This document shows positions 23,026 to 37,694 of a DNA stretch of 64,000 bases, piece by piece. The stretch's first letter is position 1. Each line of letters begins with the position of its first letter. The translations under genes were made by a program, and so were the position numbers. The notes under the pieces were generated by a model, which saw only the letters and a list, made by a program, of their open reading frames with translations, had not been told where the DNA came from and searched no databases. This DNA is from Boesenbergia rotunda (taxonomy: Eukaryota > Streptophyta > Magnoliopsida > Zingiberales > Zingiberaceae): positions 124,001-188,000 of the forward strand of contig JAGFNQ010001634.1 of assembly GCA_024364735.1 (NCBI GenBank). The letters are read 5' to 3'.

Positions 23026-26000
23026 TGTCATGCCCCCGGAGGGGAGCCGCTGGTCCAATATACAATCGGACAACATCTTCCCTGTACGACAGACAATTTA
23101 GAATATTCATACAACACCAGTATATATTTGGTCTCAGACCTCAAATAAATACGTATCATATAAAGAAAGACATGCATAACTATAAATCACAATGTGGACT
23201 TACCTGAGCTGTCATCTAGGCAAGTGCGCAGCAAAATCACATCGCACATAGTCCAACATAGGACTCAAAAGTACAATCTATGAAAGAAACCCACACAACT
23301 ACAATTCCACGACAAACCAGTACAGTGTATTAAATCTAACATGCGAAAAGTCCGAAAGTAAAGCGGAAAACTAGAAATGGATGTCGTTACGAGCATGGGA
23401 TTGACAATCGGGCTCCCCTGGTAGACATCAACCTGAAAATAAAAATTTGGTGAAGGGTGATGAGTCCAAGTAGACTCTGCGGGTATAGAGATAGATATGC
23501 ATGACGATGTAAATAACTATACAAGCTATAAAAGAAAAATAGGATACAGTCTCGAAGCAGAATAAGAATATACATAAGTGCTAAAAAAGTACATATACAT
23601 ACCAGAATCCATCTAGTTTGCAGAATGGTGCAATCAACCCCTAAAAAATAAGTACAATACGCAATACAAAGTACACATGTTTCATGTATGTGCATGTCAA
23701 ACATATGCAACAATCAAATGCAACAAGCATAAACAAATGCATGATGCATCATATGCACATGATGTAATGACATGTGTCACCCCTGACACTAGTCAGACCA
23801 TCGTTTACCTATCATAAATGAACAGGTGAGTGGGTAGGGCTATGGCAATTGTACGCACTCTGCTATCACTGTTCCTTAGTGACTGAGTGGACAGGATGCT
23901 GTTGGAGGACCACCCTCCTACCATAGGTAATGGGAGAGTCTCACTCTCATCTCCTCGTGTCTCCAGGACGAGAAGGGATCCCTCGCTGCTACCACGCTCT
24001 GGAACTACTATCCAAAAGCAGCCGAGCGGTGCAATACAGGACAAATGCACACACTCTCTGGTAGTCACTAACCTCTAAGTGGATGTGTGTGCATATCCTA
24101 ATGTAACTGGCGATGAGCTCAGACTACATAGGAACCGATGATCGTCATCATGCAACAATGCAAGGATGATGCATGACACTAACACATACAACACCCACCA
24201 AATCCTCATCTATACCTCAATATGATATGCATAGGTATAAATCATATAACATGACCTAGAAATCGCATAACAAGGTATATCAATGCAAAATATGTCAATC
24301 GGTCGATTAATGCCAGGTATAATGCAACATACCACTACTCCTATGTACACCTACACATGTATGTACCATACGGAATAAGAATGTCAAACACGAGACTGTA
24401 TAGACATAAGTTTTGATATTTTCCAAGGTCAAGCAGTAAGTATTAAGCAGGAAAACAATAAGAGCAGATTTAAGGTAAAAATAACCTACTACAATCAATA
24501 GAATAGTCATGCATAAGATAAAACGATTCTAAAGAGACAAGCAAGAAGTACCCGCCTCCAAAAGAAGAGTCCATAAATGATGAGAACCCCCCGTCCAATA
24601 ATCCGCAACAATGAATCCAGATCAATGTCTTGTATTAAAGGCATATGCTTAGCTACAATAACACATGCTACTAAGCTAAACAAGTACCCTAATCAATTAG
24701 GATTCGTCCTGATTACAATATTTTATTTAATTATCTTAATTAAATGATTAGCCTTTAGGGTTAATTTAGGTTTTATAAGTCTAACCCCATATCATGTCAA
24801 TTCCTAAACATCGATAATCCTCCCTATTACCTCACAGCAAAGAGGCACGAAAGAAACCCAAACTTATCAACATCGACACAAGAGTCTGATCTAATCAAAT
24901 GACCTTCCAACAACAATTATAGGTCTAATCCCAATCCAAACTCACATCAAACTTCACCACAACAAGTCACAAAAACTACCCATCCAAAGATCTAAAGCAA
25001 CACAAGGGCTAACTCCCATAACAACTCTGCCCATCAAATGAAACTCACAGCAGCAGTCCTCCACAGTAACATCATACAAAAATCTACACCCACATCAATC
25101 CTCAACACTCACGGCAACACACCTTAGCTAATTTCAAATTTAACAAAACAAAATTGTGGATTCACAACAGATCAACGGAAACTACAATCCAAATCAACAA
25201 TATTCCAAGATACAAAACCCAATCACATGGATCCCAAATCAACATCATGGTAGTATCAAATCAGCCCAACCTTTCATCTAAATGAAACACCTCATGGATC
25301 TACAATATGCTAACCAAAGCCTAAACAAACCTCAATGTTTGCTCACTACTAAAATTCCAAAATAGAACATGAATACAACTATGGAAGACCTAAATCAACA
25401 CATGCTCCAAAACAAAAACCGAAATCAAATTTCAATACCAACTCCCCTAATTTATCAAACTACAAACCAAATACCAAATCCCACAGTAGCTTACATGGCA
25501 TATATCCAAATTGGAAACAAACTTTCCAGCTCCCAAACAAAAAAACATAAAGGAGCTCATGATAAATGCCAAGAACTAAAAGAATCTTCCAAAATAGGGC
25601 CAACTTACAACCATAACACCCACGGAAATTTAGAGATTGAGCTAATCAATCCACTCTTGGAATCGTTCACAAACTAATGTGAATGATCAACCATTACAAA
25701 CCACCCACTACATCCAACCAGAGCAACTCATCGTGGCATAAGGAAGAATCCAAAACAAAATTTCTAATCTGTATGAAAGGTTTCAACATCGACTAACTAA
25801 CAAAACCTCATCTCAAAAGGGTGTAAACACTATCAATTCTTTACTTGAATTGATGTCGACGAGAGTAGCTCAGCTTTGATTTGGCAGGGTCAAAGCTCAC
25901 ATAGAAAACTCGCCACTGGAAACCTCAAGCTTCGACAACCCCTTCTCTCCCTCTGATTGACAGCGACGCTGCTATGGTCTCCATTGTTGGTGCAAAATGC

Positions 26001-28320
26001 ATCAGTAATGAACAGTCATCCTCTAGGGTTTCGATGTTTGACAATATACTAAAGTTAGTGACAATATATATGTTTAACAATATAAGGCATGGTCAAAGTG
26101 ATCAAGGGTTAAACCAAACATGACCTTATGTTTGGTAGAGTAAAACCAGGTTTGTTCAATTTGACAAAAGGTTAAGCCAAACAGAATCTGATGTTTGGCA
26201 GAGTGAATAGAACCCAGGGTTGGTCAGTTTGACCAAGGGATCTAACCAAACCGGACTTGAGGTTTGGGATTCTATTTACCTAAAGATTGGAGGAAATCTA
26301 GTCAGGATTATGATGACTAGCAAAGGAGTGATTATGGTGAACCTGGTGAGTGAAGCTGAGTCCTAGCAAGGGAAGCTAGGTGGAAGAAATCCTAGTGAGT
26401 AAAGCTAGGTGGACTAAGTCCTGGTGAGTGAAGCTGGGCATGAAGTTTTGGTTCGGGGGACTGAGCACTAAGTACTGGTCGGGGATCGGGCAATAGAGTC
26501 TTAGCCGAGCTAGGATTGCGGATAGAAGTAGAGACGGGTCGAGGTTGGACGTCTCGAGATCTGAGTTCTCGGAGGCAGAGTAAAAGTCTAGCCGGAGGTC
26601 CCGGTTGGCAAAAGCTTTAGTCGAGCAGGAATCGCAGACAGAAATAGAGACGGATCGAGGTTGAACGTCTCGAGATTCGGGTTCTCGGAGACTAAGCAAA
26701 AGTCCAACTGGAGGTCTCGGTTGGCAAAGGTAACTTTTTCAGTGTGGAGTAGGTGAGGATGCATTCCCCAGGAAATGGAACATTAGGTGTCGGTTCAACT
26801 TAGGGTTTCGGGTGAAATCTAAAGTCAGAACCAATCAATTAAGGCTAAGATTATTTATGTTTGTTGTCTTGTAGGTACCTGGAGTTGGAGGCAAGATAGG
26901 AGAGTAAACACAGGAAAAAGGACCTGGGAAGAGGCCTTCCTGGGTGGTGAATCAGGCGCCCAAGAGACTTTCCCAGGCGCCTGGGAAGGCTGGGATTTAT
27001 CCCTGCTGCGATTTCGGTGGTTTGGATGAACTTTGACCACACGTGGCAAGCGCCCAAGAGCCCTCAGGCGCCCGAGAAGCTAGTATATAATGGGGTTCGA
27101 CCCCTCATCTCAACACATCACTTTCTACATCTGCTAAAGCATCTTGTGTGAAGCAAACACGCTCAAGTCGAAGCTCTACGTCCAAGGAGGCTCCAGGAGG
27201 AAGTGCGCGGCATTTCGGACTTCCAGAGTTGGCCGAGTTTTTTTTTGTTTGCTTTTTATTTACGAGTCGTATTTATTTACTATCTTTGCTTGTAAATCAA
27301 ACTGTAAGACGGGTATTCTCCGCCTCCGGAAATTCCGGAAAGGAGACCACTAGTGGACTCACTTTGAGTGCTTAGGCCTTGGAGGTACTGACCCTGGGGG
27401 GTTGGAAATCAAGTAAAGCACGTGTGTTCTGTTGTCTTTCGTTTATTTTATTTTCTGCTATGTACTAACCCTGATAGAAAGATGAAGTTTTTCGACGAAA
27501 TTTCGGCAAATGTTCGAGTCGACCTCTATTGACCAGCACGGATCCTACATCCATCAGCAAAGAGGAATCCAATTTCAGGGGAAGAAGGTGGCTGCCTTAC
27601 ACCCGATCAATGATAGTTGTAGCTTACCCGGAAGAGCTTGGCCGACTATGCATCTCAACGAGGAAGATGATTCGTCGGCCAGGTTCAACTACACCTCCAC
27701 CCAAACCCTCCAATCGCGATTCGGTGAGGAAGTAGGGCGAAGAAGAAGGAAATGACTCTGTGCGATGAGAGGAAGGAGCTAGGGTTCCCGACGTCGCGAA
27801 CCCACCATGGACCGAAGCGTGGTGTCACAACTCGAACGCATGTGGAGAAGGTGGAAGAAGGAGTCGGGCGTCGAGTGGCGTCGGCTAGTGGTGATGGCTG
27901 TGGGTGAAAAAGAGTCGGGTTGAGGAGGAATCGGGCTTGGCTGCGTCGAAGTAGAGAGGAGAGGGAGGAAGTTTATAAGTGAAGGCACTTTTTTTTTGCG
28001 AAAAAGCCCTTCAAACTCAAGTAATCCAAACCCTACCCTTAGGGTGAGCAATTTAACCCTCTAAATTTGTGTAACTCACATCAAGTCCCTAGGGTTAGAT
28101 CATTTATCTTGTTAATCCCTTAGCTTTAGTCAAAATTCGATACTAGTCCTCAGATTTTTAAATATATTTCCATTTTAGACCTTTAGGATTAAGTGTCAAG
28201 CATTTTAACCCTTCGCAGTTTAGGAATTCACCTTAAAATGATTCATAGTCTGATAAATCCTAAATCTTTCCGATAAAATTTTTGAAAATTTATTCTACCA
28301 ATTTCTAATTTGTCGTATTT
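23026..28320 (+). repeat. Repeat X, copy 2, carrying solo LTR P
   Basis: It starts TGTCATGCCCCCGG and interrupts the integrase of copia N. It is collinear with X1 over several blocks, for example near 23440-23490 and 24540-24660. The flanks (GGAAT left, TTAAC right) are a poor 5-bp match, suggesting age. Native length without solo LTR P is about 3.7 kb. No coding sequence; the region 24660-25984 and 27555-28320 has nothing further I can name. Confidence 0.6.
25985..27549 (+). repeat. Solo LTR P with GGCGCC palindromes
   Basis: It starts TGTTGGTGCAAAATGC, ends GGATCCTACA, and is flanked by a perfect 5-bp duplication TCCAT (25980-25984 and 27550-27554). A tandem array at 26340-26440 has CCTAGC-AAGGGAA-GCTAGG and related copies. 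A group of palindromes on AGGCGCCTGGG and GGCGCCCGAG lies at 26945-27075, and TATATAA at 27084-27090 follows at once. No internal domain is left, so the element was removed by LTR-LTR recombination. ORFs in it are unsupported. Confidence 0.85.
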
Positions 28321-28990
28321 AACAGTAACACTCGCAGACAATAAAAAGGAACAGGTTGTTTCAATAAGATATCTATGTTTCCGTTTAGCCATATCATTCT
28401 GTTCAAGAGTATCTGTACATGAGGTTTGATGAATAGTACTATTAGAAATAAACAAACGTAAAAAATTATTTGAAGTGTATACACCCCCCGATTACAATGA
28501 AAGCACTTTATGACATTAGAATGTTGAGTTTTCACAAGAGCTCTAAAGTTATTGAAAATGATAAGATAATCAGACTTGTGTTTCATAAGATAAATCCAAG
28601 AGCAAAGAGTGAAATCATCGATAAATAAAACATAATATCTTGACTCGCTTTTGTAGGAATAGGAGAGGGTTTCCACACATCAGAATGAATAAAATCAAAT
28701 AGAGCAGAGGATAGAGAAAAACTTTTATAAAAGGGTAAGACAGAAAATTTGGTCAGTTTACAACCACTACAATTTGAAATATCAGAACTTTTTAAAGGTC
28801 CTAATACTCCTATAGAAGCTAAAAACTACAAACGAGATACTGAAACATGACCTAGACGAGATTGTCATAAAGAAAAATCAGAAGATGAACGACTCAAACG
28901 AAAAAAATGATAAATTTATACTCGAAGCTACAATATCTGGTACGTTGAGTTGATCCAAAACATAAAATTCTCCTTGCCTATAGCCTGTCC
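28321..28990 (-). pseudogene. Copia element N, integrase core, broken
   Basis: Pieces in shifting frames read SRYYVLFIDDFTLCSWIYLM, HKSDYLIIFNNFRALVKTQH (integrase core with an Asp of the catalytic triad in IDDF) and KRKHRYLIETTCSFLLSAS, which leads into the IPSVFWGEA segment beyond X2. Stops and frameshifts throughout. Confidence 0.75.
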
Positions 28991-29512
28991 CAATCAACTT
29001 TTGAGATTGTGGGTCCTAAACATACCAATTAGATGAAAAAAAACTTGGTATCCAGATTCACATAATTGACTAACAGAAACAAGATTTAAAGTAAGACTCG
29101 AAATATAATAAACATCATTAAGAGATAAACCAGATTTAACACTAGAACCAACACCTACTAATGGTATAGAAATACCATCAGCAGCCACAATAGATATAGA
29201 TGAACTGAGAGAAAAAGAAATAAAAGATGATAAATTAAGTGATATATGATAAGAGACACCAGAGTCCAAAACCCACAAGGATAAAGATATACCTGAAATA
29301 TCAGATGATGATAAACCTGTATTAGAGAAAGCTGACATGACAGAAAACTATGAAGCAAGGAACTGTTGAAACTACTCAAACATATACGGATCAGGTTGTT
29401 GCTACTGATATTGTTGCTCCAATGGTTTACCTTTGATTAACAATAATGAACATTGAGACTTCCAGTGTTTTTGTTTGCAATAAGCACAATAATCTCTATA
29501 AACATTCGAAGT
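28991..29512 (-). pseudogene. Copia element N, zinc knuckle and protease
   Basis: Near 29500 the minus strand reads YCAYCKQKHWKSQC, a zinc knuckle one residue shorter than the usual CX2CX4HX4C. The protease follows with LWVLDSGVSYHISLNLSSF (LDSG replaces the active-site DSGA context) and LNLVSVSQLCESGYQVFF (29338-28994). These are the usual blocks between gag and integrase. The 29513-29850 stretch upstream has no recognisable gag. Confidence 0.75.
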
Positions 29513-32384
29513 TGACCTATTTTGATTATGAGTCGGAGTCATCAAGAATTATACGAACATAAATCAAATCCACAAAAACATACCTATATGAATTCAGATC
29601 GAGATCGGAGAGATACCAACCAATTCACGATCCATCACCATGGCCCCATGTGCAAAGAGGAGGATCATTATAGAACACAGAAAAGAGTTTAATCGGGTAC
29701 AATTGACATCTTGCGAGCAGGAAGAAAGGGAAAAGATTAAGGGGACTTATGTTTTGCTCTTTGTGGCTTTGGTGCTATCAACTGTTATTACAGAAACTCT
29801 ACAAATATATTCGGCAAATCTTGAAATTGCATGTGGTGGTGGTTGCTAGGAAGGAGAGTTTTTCCGAGGAATCTCAAAGATCAAATACGAAGGTGGTCTT
29901 TCAATATGTTAACTATCGAAAGTTTAGGAGGGTTAAAGTACATAAAACCCCTAAATTAAGGGTCTTGTTTGGATTAGCCAAGTGTAGAGGGCTAAATTAC
30001 AAAATGACCCCACCAATAAAATTCCTTTCTTTTCCTTCCCTTCTCGCTTGGCCGAATGCCGCAGATCACCCTAGCAGTTTCCTTCTTCCATCGCCGACAC
30101 CCACATCCTCTCGCCCGCTCCCCGATCCACTTTCTCCACTCGACCCCTTCTCTCCTCTACTCCACTCAAGCGCCACCGGTCGACGCTTCCTCATCAGCAT
30201 CGCTGGCTATCATCAACGATCCATTCCCCTCACTTGATCTTGACTTCTCCCATTCTTCGTCACGTCGAATCTAGGCAGAAGGGTCGTCACCAATGCATCT
30301 AAGATCTGATCGATTGGTTAGTGCCAGGATAAGGCTGCAAAACTGCTAGATAACTCCTACCTCAAGTGAGTTCTCAGCTTGTGTAGGGATTTGTTATGAT
30401 GTGGGGCATTAGTTGTGTAGATTAAATGTAGTAGGAATCTCTGATTACTGGTTAGATCAAGCGATGGTTGCGGAATAATCTTGCTTCCTTGAATTGCTAG
30501 CTATAGGTATCAATTTTATTTGGATTTAGTATTAGTTGGTTTTGTTGAGGTTGTTGTGCCTTTGCCGTGTGGTGTAGGCTAATGAGCAGGAGGAGGCATT
30601 CAAAAATATGATCTCTGAGATTGGACAGTAGGGTTGTTCCTTCCATCTATCCATTTGGAAGCAAAGATCTCAAAGGTAATGAATCTTCCACTTTAATCTC
30701 TGTTCATACAAATTTAAGAGGTTATCTGAGTATATTAGAATTGATTTAGAGTTGGATTGTGGTCATTGTAGGTTGTTTATTAGTTGATGAATCTAATAAA
30801 TTGGTGTGGTAAAGAATTAGAGATATGGATTAATTAATGTGATTCTTGGTTGAAGCAATTAGGTTTCCCCTAATTGATTATGTTTGGGGTTAGCTACTTG
30901 GTGTATGACGGATTAAACCTAACCTAATCTTTGGATGAATGAGGGTAAGGATAGTTAATGTGATTGAATCAAATGATATGTTTGAGGATTAATTAGGTAT
31001 AATTTCATTCTTGGATTTTGGTGGAAGTTAGATCCAAGGTTTTGAATTTGGATACGAAGTTGATCCTTGGGTTAAATTGGGTGTTTAACCTAATCATGGT
31101 AAATTAGGTTAAAAAGGAACTTATTGTTGTTTACTATTCAGTTAAACAAATGTTGTAATTAGGATTTATTTTAATCATGCTTAGTATCTCGTTTAGCTAA
31201 TTTATTATTTGTTATAAATAGCTAAACTTAGTCCTTGATATAGAACTTTGACTATGGACTCGCACGGTTGATCGTCGGAGGTTCATTCGGATTCACACTT
31301 CATTTATGAGGTGAGTACTTCTTACTTAATTCTATAGCTTCGTTTACCTTTAAATGTATGGTTATTTTATTATTTGAATAAGATTATTTATCTTAAATTT
31401 ATTCTGCTTGTTTTCCTGCTTGATACTTTTTCTGTGCTTGACATTTGAGTAAAAATTTAAATTTTTAGTTATACAATCTCAACTTTTGATTTTCGATCTA
31501 AAGAGTACCACTCGTATGCGTGTACTCTAGAACTATTATGTAACATATTTAGGGTGTGGCTGACATTAGTATGATATTTGATTTGATATATGTGTTTGAT
31601 ATTGATTATTGTAGGGGATCGTGAGATCGGTAAGAGGGGGTGAATTGCTCCTGAAAAAGAAACATAGATCTTTTGTTCTTTCTTAAACAAAGATACAGAT
31701 TAGTTGTTATAAATAACGAACATAAGCAAATAAAAATAATGACAAGAAAAGAAAGAGGCAGACAACCAGATTTACTTGATTGCAACCAGCGTGGTTGCCA
31801 ATCCAAGATAATGAAATAGCACAATCTCCAGATGTACTCTTTTGGGTGGAGAAGTCTCTTACAAAATTCAAACACTTAGAGAATACAAGAAAACTAAGAA
31901 GAAATTCGTTTAAAGTTCGAATTAGTGAAAAGAACTGAGTTTAGGAGTCTATTTATAGCTCCTGTGAAAGTTTATCAAGAAGTAGACATGACAATTCTCG
32001 GGCGCCCGAGTGCATATGGGCGCCTGACACGTGGTCAATGGTTATCCACGTCGCAACGACCGTGGAATGACTATTTCTCGATAGGGGCAAAACATCTCAA
32101 GTGCCCGTATGGACTCGGGTGCTTGTATCCATGCGGGCGCTTGAGTGCTCGGGCACTTAAAACCATTCGGGCGCCCAAGAGCTTTCTGATCAGCCTTTGG
32201 TTGACTAGCCTTCTCTTGACCTTCTGGGTGATCTCCAGCCATTTGGAATCGGGCTCACCTAAACTCTTCTCTAACCTTCTCCTCGAGTGTGCTTCTATTC
32301 GGCTTCTCGTCACTCGGAGATCGCACACGTCCTTCTCGCTCTACCTGCGTACTCTTCCATAGACCTCCACACCCTTCGGATGCA

Positions 32385-33805
32385 TAGTTTGTAGAATCGC
32401 GATTCTACGCAGAATTGATTTGGGATCAGGATTGGATCAGTTAGGATCGGATCGTAAAATCATATGATCCTAACAAAAACCCTTAAAATAAAAGAATATA
32501 AAATTTCTATTAACACACTAATAATAATAATCACGCTCAATCTCAAGAATATTTTCTTAGTTACAAGATAATCTAATTTAAAGGTCAACTCATTAAACAA
32601 TAGATATATAAAAACTAGTCATTTTGGAAAAAAAATATATGATAAAATATTATTGATAAAAACTAACGTGTTAATTGGAGAAAACTCCCCAATCCCAAAT
32701 TGGCCTTTACATGCACTCCCCACTTGATAAATTCTTTGCATTCACTCCCTGATGGATTGAGTATAAAAGAGTGAAAACTCAATATACATTGTAAAGATTT
32801 GAGTATAAATTGTTTGAGATTGAGTACTAATTTAAGAAATTTGAGTACAAAATTTCGGTGACCCCTCATGTGAAATTTTGATGTGGTGAGTATAAAAGAG
32901 TGAAGACTCAGTATACATTATAAAGATTTGAGTATAAATTATTTGAAATTGAGTACTAATTTAAGAATTTTGAGTATAAAAGTTTTGTGACCCCTCATGT
33001 GAAAATCTTGATGTGGTGGATGCAACCTTACATACTCAAATTTCAAAATTTTATACTCAAATTTTTTTCAAATAATATTCAATCTAAATCAATTCATACT
33101 TAAATTTTGATAATGTATAATGAAATTTTTACTATATACTGAAACAATGTATACTCAAATTTTTTTTCAAATAATACTCAAATTTCTTAAATTAGTACTC
33201 AATCTCAAATAATTTATACTCAAATCTTTACGATTTATACTGAATTTTTACTCTTTTATACTGATAAAAAAATAACACACAAAACTGTCTTGTTAATCCC
33301 ATCAGGGAGTGCATGCAAAGAAATTTTCAGTTGGGGAGTGCATGCAAAGCCCAATTTGATGTTGGGGAGTTTTCTCAAATTTTCCCAAAACTAACTCAAA
33401 ATAATTAAACAGGTGTTTAAATAATCTTAAAATCCTAACCCTAACTCTACAAAAGATGGAAAAAAGATAATAAAAAACTAAAAATCTTCTAGGCCTCTAA
33501 AAAGGCTTTAAAAAATATTTTTTGGGTTTCAACCTTGAACCTAACTATAGATCTTTGAACAAGTTTCGATTTGATATATTATAAGTTTTGTGGTTCAATC
33601 CGAGTCAAAAGTTATGATCTCTTAAAGTTTCCACTAATTCAGATTTGATCCTATTACGATCCTGTCCAATCTTGTTCGACCCTATACGATCCTGTCCGAT
33701 CTTACCGATCCTGCTACGAAAATTGATTCTGCACGATCCAGGATTTATTTGTGCTTTAGGATCGTAGAATCGTACGATCCAAGATCGTGATTTTACAAAC
33801 ACTGC
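32385..33805. mobile_element. Mutator-like non-autonomous element, 1.42 kb
   Basis: A perfect 9-bp duplication TCGGATGCA flanks it (32376-32384 and 33806-33814), and the empty site is seen in the D 5' LTR near 37253 (TTGGATGCACCGA). Its ends are inverted: AGTTTGTAGAATCGCGAT on the left against AGTGTTTGTAAAATCACGAT from the right, followed by further GATC-rich inverted sequence. A 9-bp duplication is the Mutator signature. No transposase is visible; the middle holds another fold-back element. Confidence 0.8.
32668..33386. mobile_element. Fold-back element nested in the Mutator-like element
   Basis: It is flanked by a 9-bp duplication AAAACTAAC (32659-32667 and 33387-33395). The arms are about 80 bp: GAGAAAACTCCCCAA, then TTGGCCTTTACATGCACTCC on the left pairs with the right arm read in reverse (GAGAAAACTCCCCAAC, TTGGGCTTTGCATGCACTCC). 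The core has repeated GAGTATAAATTRTTTGAGAT blocks. Non-coding; probably also Mutator-type from its duplication length. Confidence 0.8.
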
Positions 33806-33981
33806 TCGGATGCACCGAGTCTGTTGACTCCCTTCCCGTGCCATCCCCTTCTCATCTGCTACGTGTTTCGCTCGACTTCCTGTGCTACTATGTTCCTTCA
33901 CACTTAGACACAGGGATCAGATACTAATAAGACCTAACTTGATTTGGTTGACCATATAAAAACTCACCAAAGGTATTTACA

Positions 33982-35399
<1,418 letters not shown>

Positions 35400-35400
<1 letters not shown>

Positions 35401-36453
35401 TGTTTTTGAATTTGGAGGCTCCCCCTTTATCGCAGCTCTCTTCTGACATGACTCCCTCTTCATCGATGCTTTTTTCTTGGTGGGTTGCCATCAACGCCAA
35501 TCCGACATGTTCCTCGAGTTCTGATTCTTCCGATGAAGACTTGTCCTATGTTGCCTTCAGGTTGTGGGTGTTTGACTTTGTTGCCCTTTTCCGCTTGTTC
35601 TTTAACTTGGGGCACTTTTCTTTGACATGTCCCTCTTCATCGTAGTGATAGCACTTTAATTCTTCTTTTGCTTCGAGGGTGTCTTTTGGCCTACGTCTGA
35701 TTGAATTTATTAGATTTAAAAAAACCTTATAAACTTTCTTACTATGTAAGCTGCTTCCTCTTCATCGGCTAAAGATACTTCTTCAGGTTGGGTCTTCCTC
35801 GAGTGTAGGGAAATATTGTTCAACTTTGTATTTTTACCTGCACACCGAGACTCGTGAAATTCTAAAGTCAAAAATAAATATTCTAAGGTACTTACCTAAA
35901 GATGCTTAGAAATGTAATACGTGTCGACTATGGATATCCAGTTTGGGGTTCTCGAGAAGGCATTGAGAGTATACCTTTGTGCGTCGTGATTACTTACCGA
36001 CTCTCCAAGGTCGTTGAGTCCCATGATTGTTTCTTTGATTTTTACATGTAGTTGGGCTATTGACTCTCCTTCTTCCATTCGAAGATTACTGAGTTGATTC
36101 CGAAGCAAGTCTCTTTTTGCTAGTTTGGCTTCAGAGGTACCTTCGTAGAGTTCCAAGAACTTTTCCCAAAGTTCCTTTGTCGATTGATAGGTCCGATTCG
36201 GTTGATTTCATGCACAGGTAGTACGGTTAGCAGATGAAACTCTGCATACCGTTTGCCACAAAATTTGCTTGCTCTTTCATCGTCCATACGTGTTCTTCGT
36301 TGTCCTTGCCGACATCATCCTTGGGAGCTACAAAATCATTCTTCATGATTGGCAATAACTCAAAATCAATTTTAAAAAAAATACCTGCGTTCGCTTTTTC
36401 CATATAGCGAACTCCCCCTCAAATTTTTGTGGGTAGATGACTGGTCCGACCAT
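35400..36453 (-). pseudogene. Copia gag, element D, degraded
   Basis: The ATG at 36453 opens MVGPVIYPQKFEGEFAIWKK, related to the gags of A and C. After frameshifts 36156-35896 reads LYEGTSEAKLAKRDLLRNQL and EEGESIAQLHVKIKETIMGL. Near 35625 a zinc knuckle reads CYHYDEEGHVKEKCP, in which the second Cys of CX2CX4HX4C has become Tyr. The copy is non-functional. Confidence 0.75.
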
Positions 36454-36496
36454 TTTCGTTGCTTCAGATGGTGATTAGTCCTTCTGGAGCATCCTT

Positions 36497-36510
36497 GCTC
36501 TGATACCACT
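36497..36510 (-). other. Primer-binding site of element D
   Basis: The minus strand reads AGTGGTATCAGAGC directly after the LTR end, the initiator-Met tRNA match. Confidence 0.85.
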
Positions 36511-37421
36511 TGTAGGGGATCGTTCAGTCAGCAAGAGGGGGGGTGAATTGTCCCTGAGAAAGAAACTTGGATCTTTTGGTATTTCTTAAACAAAGATACA
36601 GATTAGTTGATATAAATAATGAACATAAGCAAATAAAAATAATAATAAGAAAAGAAAGAGCCAGAAAACTAGATTTACTTAATTGCAACCAGCGTGGTTG
36701 TCAATCCAAGATAATGAAACAACGCAATCTCCAGATATACTCCTTTGGGCGGAGAAGCCTCTTATAGAACTCATGCACTTAGTGAATACAAGAAAACTAA
36801 GAAGAAATTCATTTACAGTTCGAATTTGTGAAAAGAACTGAATTTAGGAGTCTATTTATAGCCCTTGTGAAAGTTTATCAAGAAGCTAACATGACACTTC
36901 TCGAGCGCCCAAGTGCACGCGAGCACCTGACAAGTGGTCAATGGTTATCCATGTCGCAATGACCACGGAACGACTATTTCTTGATAAAGTCAAAACATCT
37001 CGAGCGCTCATATGGACTCGGGCGTTTGTATCCATGCGGGCGCCTGAGTCCTCGAGTGCCCAAAACCACTTGGGCGCCAGAGAGGTTTCTGGTCAGCCTT
37101 TGGTTGACCAGTATTCTCTCGGTCTTCTGGGTGATTCCCAACCATCTGAAATCGGACTCACCCGAACCCTTCTCCAGCCTTCTCCTCGAGACATCACGCG
37201 TATCCTTCTCGCTCCACCGGTGTACTCTTTCGCAGATCTACGCGTCCCTTGGATGCACCGAACCTGTCGGCTCCCTTCCCATGCCATCCTTCTCGTCGAC
37301 TGCGTGTTCCGCTCGACTTCCTATACTCCTAAGTTCCTACACACTTAGATACAGAAATTAGATACCAACAGGACCTAACATAACTTGTTGGCTACATCAA
37401 TACTCACTTGGGGTACTTACA
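36511..37421 (-). repeat. 5' LTR of copia element D
   Basis: It begins TGTAGGGGATCGTTCAG beside the primer site and ends GGGTACTTACA. GGGCGCC-type palindromes, more decayed than in the 3' LTR, lie at 36900-37080, with TATTTATA at 36860. The outer flank (ATTGC) and that of the 3' LTR (ATTAT) are only a partial 5-bp match. Confidence 0.8.
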
Positions 37422-37694
37422 ATTGCTTGGTGTTGACTTGATTGATTGAGTTTGCATACATTGGTATTATGCACCATATTGCATAATTGTATGTTGATGG
37501 TTATCCGCTTCCTTGTGGTTCCCATCGTCGGTCATATAGTGGTATGCCCACTCAACCACTCGGGTAGTGGTCGTTGTTAGAGTGTAAGCAGCGGTCTTGT
37601 TGTGTTACACTCAACCACTTAGGTTTAGTGGAAGTTGTTGGAGTTGTAGCCGGCAGTGACACTCCTTTGTTGTTTACGAGGGTGAGGTAGACCC

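Larger units (their letters stand above)
31610..33981 (-). repeat. 3' LTR of copia element D, split by a DNA transposon
   Basis: It begins TGTAGGGGATCGTGAG and ends GGTATTTACA, matching the D 5' LTR (36511-37421). Without the insertion at 32385-33805 it would be about 940 bp. GGGCGCCCGAG-type palindromes lie at 31995-32180, followed on the minus strand by TATAAATA (31957-31950). The TATA box sits in AGGAG/CTCCT arms. Confidence 0.8.

Noticed and set aside
32042..32362. Frames of 66-145 codons in the D LTR
   Set aside because: They cross the GGCGCC palindromes and promoter region of an LTR; no domain or codon support.
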